A stretch of 9,067 nt of DNA from Candidatus Avipropionibacterium avicola (GTDB lineage: Bacteria; Actinomycetota; Actinomycetes; Propionibacteriales; Propionibacteriaceae). A model generated the notes under the pieces. The model was not told the DNA's origin. It worked only from the letters and a program-made list of their open reading frames with translations, and ran no database searches. The stretch's first letter is position 1. The number at the start of each line of letters is the position of its first letter. The position numbers were made by a program, and so were the translations under genes. This document shows, one piece after another, positions 1 to 4,824 of the stretch. The stretch lies in NCBI GenBank assembly GCA_018715445.1, contig DVLP01000364.1, forward strand, positions 1 through 9,067. The letters are read 5' to 3'.

Positions 1-851
1 CCCTGTTCGCGCTGTTCGCCTTCCCGAACCTGGCCCTGATCGCGGTCTTCGCCTACTGGCCGATCCTGGAGAACGTCTACCTCAGCTTCACCGACTGGGA
101 CTTCATCTCCCCCGAGGTGAACCTGATCGGCTTCTCCAACTTCACCGGCCTGTTCAGCAACTGGGCCTTCCCCGCCGTCCTGCTGCGCACCCTGGTGTGG
201 GTGGTCGTGGTGGTGGTCGTGGTGATCGTGCTCGGGCTGGCGCTGGCCCTGTTGTTCTCCACCGGGATGCGCGGTACGCGCTCGGTGCAGTCCCTGGCCT
301 TCGCGCCCCATGTGCTCTCGGGAGCCGCCATCGCCTCGGCCTGGCTGCTGATCTTCGATCCGAACCGCGGGCTCAGTCGACTGGTCTTCAACGCCTTCGG
401 TGCCGAGTCACCGTCGTGGACCACCGATCCGTCGTACGCCCTGCCAGCGTTGATCATCGTGTCGATCTGGAAGGGCCTCGGCTTCGTCGCCGTGGTCTAC
501 CTGGTCGGTATCCAGCAGATCCCCGCCGATGTGCTGGAGGCGGCCCGGATCGACGGTGCGGGTCGATGGTCGATCCTCACCCGGGTGATCATCCCGTTGC
601 TCTCGCCGACCACCTTCTTCCTGGTCATCACCCAGACCATCGGGGCCTTCCAGGCCTTCGACGTCATTGCGATGATGACCGGCGGTGGCCCGGCCAAGGC
701 GACCACGACGCTCAGTTGGTTCATCTACGACGAGGCGTTCAACCGCAACAACGTGGGTGTCTCCAGCGCAGCCTCGGTGATCATGTTCATCGTCCTGATG
801 ACGATCACGGCGTTGCAGTTCAAGTTCGTCGAGCGGAGGGTGCACTACTGA
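1..851 (+). CDS. ABC sugar-type importer permease, MalF/UgpA-like (5' end outside window)
   Basis: Inner-membrane permease of a CUT1-type ABC importer, one half of the translocation channel. The frame is open from the first bases (first full codon at 3) with no stop, so the gene begins upstream; the in-frame GTG at 117 is internal, because the codons before it already encode a first membrane helix followed by a P-I-L-E-N-V-Y-L-S-F stretch typical of MalF/UgpA. 282 residues are visible, so probably only about 15-30 N-terminal residues are missing. The EAA loop that docks on the ATPase is clear at 537-563 (EAARIDGAG) and is followed by a hydrophobic I-I-P-L-L segment. One helix is nearly pure valine (about 196-230). 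The stop overlaps the next start by one base (TGATG), so the two permeases are co-translated. UgpA-like is my best reading because the partner genes look like UgpE and UgpB, but the substrate is unknown. Confidence 0.93.
   Translation, partial: LFALFAFPNLALIAVFAYWPILENVYLSFTDWDFISPEVNLIGFSNFTGLFSNWAFPAVLLRTLVWVVVVVVVVIVLGLALALLFSTGMRGTRSVQSLAFAPHVLSGAAIASAWLLIFDPNRGLSRLVFNAFGAESPSWTTDPSYALPALIIVSIWKGLGFVAVVYLVGIQQIPADVLEAARIDGAGRWSILTRVIIPLLSPTTFFLVITQTIGAFQAFDVIAMMTGGGPAKATTTLSWFIYDEAFNRNNVGVSSAASVIMFIVLMTITALQFKFVERRVHY
835..840 (+). promoter_or_regulatory. Ribosome binding site for the second permease
   Basis: GGAGGG lies inside the last codons of the first permease, 10 bases before the ATG at 851. 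It fixes that ATG as the start, although the frame is open much further upstream. Confidence 0.7.
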
Positions 852-1732
852 TGGCCGGCCTGACGACTCCCGCGCCGACCCGGATGACGGCGCAGCCCAA
901 GACCTCGAAGCGCCGCGGCAGGACCACCTGGTGGGGTGTCCTCGCCCTGGTGGCCACCGCTCTGGTCTTCGCCTTTCCCCTGTACCTGTTCGTGAGTACG
1001 GCGTTCAAGACTGCCGAGGACATCAACAGTTGGCCGATGCGTCTGATCCCACGGTCACTGACCTGGGACAACGTGGTCAATGCGTGGGACCTGGCCCCGT
1101 TCGACCAGTTCCTGGTCAACTCGGTCGTCGTCGCGATCATCGGCATGGCGCTGAAGGTCGTGCTCGCGGTGCTGACGGCGTACGCCTTCGCCTTCCTGCC
1201 CTTCCCGGGCAAGCGTTGGCTCTTCGTCTTCATGCTCGGCGCCCTGATGGTGCCCGGGCACGTGACCCTGCTGGTGAACTACATCACCGTCGGCAAGATG
1301 GGCATGATCAACACCTATGCCGGCCTGATCCTGCCGGGGGTGGCCTCGGCGTTCGGCACCTTCCTGCTGCGCCAGTTCTTCATGTCGCTGCCCCAGGAGG
1401 TGATGGAGGCTGCTCAATTGGACGGTGCCGGGCACCTGCGGATGATCCGCTCCTTCATCCTCCCGATGGCCAAGCCGGCGATCATCACGGTGGGCCTGAT
1501 CGCGCTGATCGACGAGTGGAACAGCTTCGTGTGGCCGTTGATCGTCACCAACTCGGTCAACATGCGCACCCTGCCGATCGGTCTGCTGTACCTGAAGGAG
1601 AACGACGGCATCGACGACTGGGGTGCCCTGATGGCCGGCACCTTGTTCGTCGTGCTGCCGATGGCGATCGTCTTCCTGCTGGCCCAGCGCTACATCGTGG
1701 CCGGCCTGGCCGGAGCGGCGGTTCGTCGATGA
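851..1732 (+). CDS. ABC sugar-type importer permease, MalG/UgpE-like
   Basis: Second inner-membrane permease of the importer, 293 residues, a usual length for MalG/UgpE. The frame is open from 197, but the ATG at 851 has a GGAGGG site 10 bases upstream, overlaps the preceding stop, and gives the expected short basic N-terminus (K20-R24) before helix 1 (about 27-50). Further hydrophobic segments lie near 87-116, 122-145, 155-175, 208-232 and 260-287. The EAA loop is at 186-194 (EAAQLDGAG) followed by F-I-L-P-M. The stretch N-T-Y-A-G-L (154-159) leading to T-F-L-L-R-Q-F-F (170-177) closely resembles E. coli UgpE as I remember it, as does the D-E-W-N-S-F-V-W-P-L segment (221-230). This favours the Ugp branch over maltose, but substrate transfer by family resemblance is weak. 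The stop overlaps an ATG (ATGA at 1729-1732) that opens a 19-codon frame leading into the binding-protein gene. Confidence 0.95.
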   Translation: MAGLTTPAPTRMTAQPKTSKRRGRTTWWGVLALVATALVFAFPLYLFVSTAFKTAEDINSWPMRLIPRSLTWDNVVNAWDLAPFDQFLVNSVVVAIIGMALKVVLAVLTAYAFAFLPFPGKRWLFVFMLGALMVPGHVTLLVNYITVGKMGMINTYAGLILPGVASAFGTFLLRQFFMSLPQEVMEAAQLDGAGHLRMIRSFILPMAKPAIITVGLIALIDEWNSFVWPLIVTNSVNMRTLPIGLLYLKENDGIDDWGALMAGTLFVVLPMAIVFLLAQRYIVAGLAGAAVRR

Positions 1733-1788
1733 GTGGCCGGGATCCCCGATCGAGCAGGACTTTCGACCAGGAAGGAAGGATGACGTGA
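1729..1788 (+). other. 19-codon mini-ORF bridging permease and binding-protein genes
   Basis: An ATG at 1729 overlaps the permease stop (ATGA). It opens 19 codons (starting M-S-G-R-D-P-R, ending G-R-M-T) whose TGA at 1786-1788 overlaps the GTG start of the binding protein (GTGA). The layout would let ribosomes pass from permease to binding protein by two stop-start overlaps. The peptide has no recognisable domain and I see no Shine-Dalgarno site of its own, so it may be chance or a coupling device rather than a gene product. Confidence 0.25.
1770..1780 (+). promoter_or_regulatory. Ribosome binding site for the binding lipoprotein
   Basis: The purine run GGAAGGAAGGA ends four bases before the GTG at 1785; its AGGAAGG part sits at normal distance. 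The nearby ATG at 1780 cannot be the start because it meets TGA after one further codon, so this site decides for the GTG. Confidence 0.7.
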
Positions 1789-3134
1789 CGGCCAACAGCC
1801 TTCGCCCTCGCGCCCTCAGCCGACGCAGCCTGCTCGGTGGAGCAGCAGCGGCAGCATCGGGTCTGGCCCTCTCCGGCTGTGTCGGGCGCCCCCAGGGTGA
1901 CTACGACCAGGTCAGTGGACAGGTGCCGCCGCAGTTCGCCAAGCGTCAACGGGTCGTCGTCTGGAGTGCGTTCACCTCCCACAATGCCGAGGTGCTGCAG
2001 ACGATCGTCAACGGGTTCAACGACTCCCAGGACGACATCTTCTGCGAGATCCAGCTGTTCCCCGGCTACGACGCCCTGGACTCCAAGCTGGCGGCGAGCC
2101 TCGCCTCGCGCCAGGTGCCCGAGATCGTCACCCTCAGTGACGTCTCGTGGAACCGTTACCTGCTGGCCGAGACCCTGGAGCCGCTGAGCGGCTACTTCGA
2201 CGCCGAGTTCACCCCCGACGAGTTCCATCCACGGTTCTTCGAGGAGGGCGTGATCAGGGGTGAGCCGTACTGGCTGCCGTGGGCCCGGTCGACGCCGTTG
2301 TGCTACTACAACAAGGAAATCTTCGCCGGGGCCGGGCTGCCGGACCGAGGTCCGAAGACCTACACCGAGATGCGTGAGTGGGCCCAACAGCTCAAGGGCT
2401 ACGAGCACAACGGTGCCAAGGTGCGGATGCGCGGCTACACCGGTGGCGACGACTGGTACTTCCAGGGGGCCTCGTGGGCCTTCGGCGGCGGCTACTCCGA
2501 CGAGTTGGAGTGGCTGCTCGACTCCGAGGCCTCGATCGCGGCCCTGGAGATGGACCGCGCCCTCATCCACGACGACCAGATGGGCTATCTGGCCAAGAGT
2601 GTGAACGAGGACTTCGTGGCCGGGGTCACCGCGACGATCTTCCAGTCCACCGGATCGATGGCCTCGCTGGTCAAGGCCGCCACCTTCGAGTTCGGGGCGG
2701 CCTTCCTCCCCGAGGAGGTCGAGTCCGGGGTGCCGACCGGCGGCAGTGGCCTGGCGATGATGCAGAACGCCGAGCAGCACCGCAAGGACGCCGCCTGGGA
2801 GGTCATCAAGTACCTCAACCGCGCCGGGGGACCCGAGTGGACCCTCGGCACCGGCTACCTCCCGGTCACCCGCAGTGCAATGGAGTCACCCGAGATCCTG
2901 AAGCGCAACAAGGAGACTCCGTCGTACCAGGTGGCCCAGGACCAGCTGGAGCGGGCGCGGACCCCTGACGTGCTGCGGCGCTTCGTCCGCACCACGGTGG
3001 CCGAGATGCAGATCGCCCTGCAGCGGGTCTACGCGTCCAACGAGTCGCCGGCCGACATCCTGACCGAGACGGTGAGCATCCTGCAGCCGGCGGTCGAGCA
3101 GACCACCCCGAAGTACCTCAAGTACGTGGCGTGA
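1785..3134 (+). CDS. Extracellular solute-binding lipoprotein, family 1 (UgpB-like)
   Basis: Substrate-capture component of the ABC importer, anchored to the outer face of the membrane; 449 residues, normal for the family. The N-terminus carries a Tat-type signal (S-R-R-S-L-L-G with R13, R14), an alanine-rich hydrophobic stretch and a lipobox L-A-L-S-G-C with Cys32 as the lipidated residue. The mature part has the family layout: an early F-N segment followed by G-Y-D-A-L-D-S-K-L, then T-G-G-S-G-L-A (318-324) before a helix with A-A-W-E-V-I-K-Y-L, and G-Y-L-P-V (357-361), a hallmark seen in UgpB and related proteins. The GTG start is set by the purine-rich site just before it. It is the last gene of the operon after both permeases, whereas E. 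coli ugp places the binding protein first. The ligand could be a sugar, glycerol phosphate or glycerophosphodiester. The 3' end overlaps the opposite-strand thioesterase gene by 17 bp. Confidence 0.95.
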   Translation: MTANSLRPRALSRRSLLGGAAAAASGLALSGCVGRPQGDYDQVSGQVPPQFAKRQRVVVWSAFTSHNAEVLQTIVNGFNDSQDDIFCEIQLFPGYDALDSKLAASLASRQVPEIVTLSDVSWNRYLLAETLEPLSGYFDAEFTPDEFHPRFFEEGVIRGEPYWLPWARSTPLCYYNKEIFAGAGLPDRGPKTYTEMREWAQQLKGYEHNGAKVRMRGYTGGDDWYFQGASWAFGGGYSDELEWLLDSEASIAALEMDRALIHDDQMGYLAKSVNEDFVAGVTATIFQSTGSMASLVKAATFEFGAAFLPEEVESGVPTGGSGLAMMQNAEQHRKDAAWEVIKYLNRAGGPEWTLGTGYLPVTRSAMESPEILKRNKETPSYQVAQDQLERARTPDVLRRFVRTTVAEMQIALQRVYASNESPADILTETVSILQPAVEQTTPKYLKYVA

Positions 3135-3528
3135 CGGCCTGACAGGTGAGGCGGGCGGTGCAGATCCGCTGCTGGTCGTCGTCGAGCAGGACGACCTCGT
3201 AGCTGAGCACCGTCCGTCCCAGCCGCAGGGCGGTCGCGGTGCCGGTGACCCAACCGCTGTGGGCCGAGCGGTGGTGCGTGGCGTTCAGGTCGACCCCGAC
3301 CGCGACCCGGTCCGGGCGGACCGCTGCGGTCGCGGCGATCGAGGCCAACGACTCGGCCAGCACGCAGGAGGCGCCGCCGTGCCACAGGCCCAACGGCTGG
3401 GTGTTGCCGGCCACCGGCATCCGACCCACGACACGCTCGGCCGACACCTCCAGCAGCTCCAGGCCCATCCGGGTGTCGAGGCCCTCGGGCAGGTCCCGTA
3501 CCCACGCGGGCAGTGCGGTCTCCTTCAT
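3118..3528 (-). CDS. Hotdog-fold acyl-CoA thioesterase, EntH/MenI (PaaI-like) type
   Basis: Cytosolic hydrolase predicted to cleave an aromatic or aliphatic acyl-CoA (or acyl carrier) thioester; 136 residues, the usual size. Visible active-site residues: Q44, H50 in H-G-G (50-52), catalytic Glu59, S63 and H85. Their spacing matches the Q48, H54, E63, S67 and H89 set that I recall for E. coli EntH. The C-terminal half (G-R-T near 104-106, T-A-R-L-T-C near 124-129) fits the last strands of the fold. Two starts are possible: ATG at 3546 (adds M-E-D-P-N-P) and ATG at 3528. I chose 3528 because GGAGGA lies 10 bases before it while the earlier ATG has no clear site. The gene follows the oxidoreductase closely, so the two are probably co-transcribed. 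MenI (menaquinone synthesis) is one candidate role, but no men genes are in view. Confidence 0.9.
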   Translation of the reverse strand: MKETALPAWVRDLPEGLDTRMGLELLEVSAERVVGRMPVAGNTQPLGLWHGGASCVLAESLASIAATAAVRPDRVAVGVDLNATHHRSAHSGWVTGTATALRLGRTVLSYEVVLLDDDQQRICTARLTCQAVTPRT

Positions 3529-3538
3529 GGGGTTGGGG

Positions 3539-3544
3539 TCCTCC
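3539..3544 (-). promoter_or_regulatory. Ribosome binding site for the thioesterase
   Basis: Reads GGAGGA on the minus strand, 10 bases before the ATG at 3528. It overlaps the alternative ATG at 3546, which argues for the downstream start. Confidence 0.6.
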
Positions 3545-3550
3545 ATGGGC

Positions 3551-4720
3551 TCAGGACGGCTGGTCCGCGGCGAACCAGTCCAGCAGCGCCGGGTCCAGCT
3601 CGGGGATCGTGACCGGGGTGCCCTCCGGGCCGACCTCGCCCCGTAGCGAGGAGGTCGCCGCACAGCCGGCCGCGACCGACATCCGGGCGGCGATCGGGGA
3701 GGTCTCGGTGGGCCCGCCCTCACGGGCGAAGCGCAGGAACTCGGCGACCAGACGGGGATCGGCGCCGCCGTGGCCCCCTTCGGCGGTGGCGATCGCGACC
3801 TCGAGATCGGGCTCCCCGCGACCTCGGGAGCGCTTGTTCCACACCCCGATCGTGCCGCTGCCGTTGCCGTCGTTCTCCAGACGTCCCTGGTCACCGATCA
3901 CGGTGTAGTTGCGCCAGTAGTCCGGGGTGAAGTGGCACTGCTGGTACGAGGCGAGCACACCGTTGTCGAGCCGCATCGTCATCATCGAGATGTCCTCGAC
4001 GTCGACCACCGGGTTCAGTCCGGTGAGGCTGCGCGGTGGCCAGTTGTCGGTGCTGAACCAGTCACCCATCCGCTCACCACTGCGGTCGCGGCGGTCGGTG
4101 ATCGAGCCGTACACCTTGAGCTCGCCCATCGCCGAGACCGTACGGCTGTAGCCCCCGGCCAGCCAGTGGATCACGTCGATGTCGTGGGCGCCCTTCTGCA
4201 GCAGCAGGCTGGTGCTACGGGAGCGGTCGGCGTGCCAGTCCTTGAAGTAGTAGTCGCCCCCGTGACCGACGAAGTGGCGGCACCACACCGCCTGGACCTC
4301 GCCGATCGCGCCGTCGGCGATCAGGTCACGCATCTGACGGACCACCGGCATGTGGCGCATGTTGTGGCCGATGTAGAGCCGGGTGCGGTTCTGGTGGGCG
4401 GCGGTCAGCATGGCGTCGCAGTCGGCGATCGTGATCGCCATCGGCTTCTCGCAGAAGACCGGCACCCCGGCCTCGAGGGCACGGACCGCCGGCCCGGCGT
4501 GCTGGTCGTCGCTGGTCACGATGAACACGCAGTCGACCGCGTCCAGGACCTGGTCGACGTCATCGGTGACCAGGGCGTCGGGCAAGGCCTTCGCGGCATC
4601 GGCGCGGCCCCGTTCCGAGATGTCGCACACTGCGGTGACCGCGGTCCCGGCCTCCGGGTCGTGGGCATGGCGCCACAGTCCCGCTCGCGCACCGAACCCG
4701 ATGAATCCGACCTTGAACAC
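3551..4720 (-). CDS. Gfo/Idh/MocA-family NAD(P)-dependent oxidoreductase
   Basis: Cytosolic dehydrogenase-fold enzyme of the glucose-fructose oxidoreductase / inositol dehydrogenase / MocA family, 389 residues. The N-terminal Rossmann domain starts with V-G-F-I-G-F-G (4-10), then has V-T-S-D-D-Q-H (68-74) and the family signature E-K-P at 91-93, whose Lys normally contacts substrate and cofactor. The C-terminal alpha/beta domain has G-A-H-D-I-D (177-182), with H179 as the likely catalytic His, and a late G-G-H-G-G-A-D segment. A GTG at 4744 is also in frame, but the GTG at 4720 has AAAGGAG seven bases upstream and places the first strand right at the N-terminus, so I use 4720. It is divergent from polA and first in a unit with the thioesterase. 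The neighbouring importer suggests oxidation or epimerisation of a sugar or cyclitol. Some family members are NAD-dependent glycosidases (GH109), so hydrolase activity cannot be excluded. Substrate unknown. Confidence 0.94.
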   Translation of the reverse strand: MFKVGFIGFGARAGLWRHAHDPEAGTAVTAVCDISERGRADAAKALPDALVTDDVDQVLDAVDCVFIVTSDDQHAGPAVRALEAGVPVFCEKPMAITIADCDAMLTAAHQNRTRLYIGHNMRHMPVVRQMRDLIADGAIGEVQAVWCRHFVGHGGDYYFKDWHADRSRSTSLLLQKGAHDIDVIHWLAGGYSRTVSAMGELKVYGSITDRRDRSGERMGDWFSTDNWPPRSLTGLNPVVDVEDISMMTMRLDNGVLASYQQCHFTPDYWRNYTVIGDQGRLENDGNGSGTIGVWNKRSRGRGEPDLEVAIATAEGGHGGADPRLVAEFLRFAREGGPTETSPIAARMSVAAGCAATSSLRGEVGPEGTPVTIPELDPALLDWFAADQPS

Positions 4721-4727
4721 GCGCCAT

Positions 4728-4734
4728 CTCCTTT
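4728..4734 (-). promoter_or_regulatory. Ribosome binding site for the oxidoreductase
   Basis: AAAGGAG on the minus strand with 7 bases to the GTG at 4720. It is a near-ideal site and selects this start over the in-frame GTG at 4744. Confidence 0.8.
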
Positions 4735-4750
4735 GCTCGTCCACCGAAGG

Positions 4751-4765
4751 GCCTGACCAGCAGGC
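4751..4765. repeat. Short inverted repeat in the divergent intergenic region
   Basis: GCCTG and CAGGC (5-bp arms) flank ACCAG between the oxidoreductase and polA starts. It abuts CTATAT (4765-4770), the only AT-rich run in the gap, which could be a weak -10 in either direction. It could be an operator or chance; the arms are short. Confidence 0.25.
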
Positions 4766-4811
4766 TATATCGAGCGTCGGGGTACCGGCGGCGGATGTCG
4801 GCCGCTACGTC

Positions 4812-4817
4812 TACAGT
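4812..4817 (+). promoter_or_regulatory. Candidate -10 element for a leaderless polA transcript
   Basis: TACAGT fits the actinobacterial -10 consensus TANNNT and ends 7 bases before the GTG at 4825, the distance expected if transcription begins on the start codon. No convincing -35 is seen at the usual spacing. If the ATG at 4795 were used, this element would lie within the coding region. Confidence 0.35.
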
Positions 4818-4824
4818 CGTCGGT

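Noticed and set aside
197..850. Upstream extension of the second permease frame to a GTG/ATG near 197
   Set aside because: This part is an Arg/Gly/Pro-rich shadow of the first permease in another frame. The true start is the ATG at 851 with its ribosome site.
1557..2780. A 407-codon minus-strand frame opposite the permease and binding-protein genes
   Set aside because: Antisense shadow with no recognisable motif. The plus-strand genes have clear family signatures here.
3529..3894. N-terminal extension of the thioesterase to 3894
   Set aside because: This stretch overlaps the conserved C-terminal part of the oxidoreductase in another frame. The 136-residue form matches the family's length and has the only good ribosome site.
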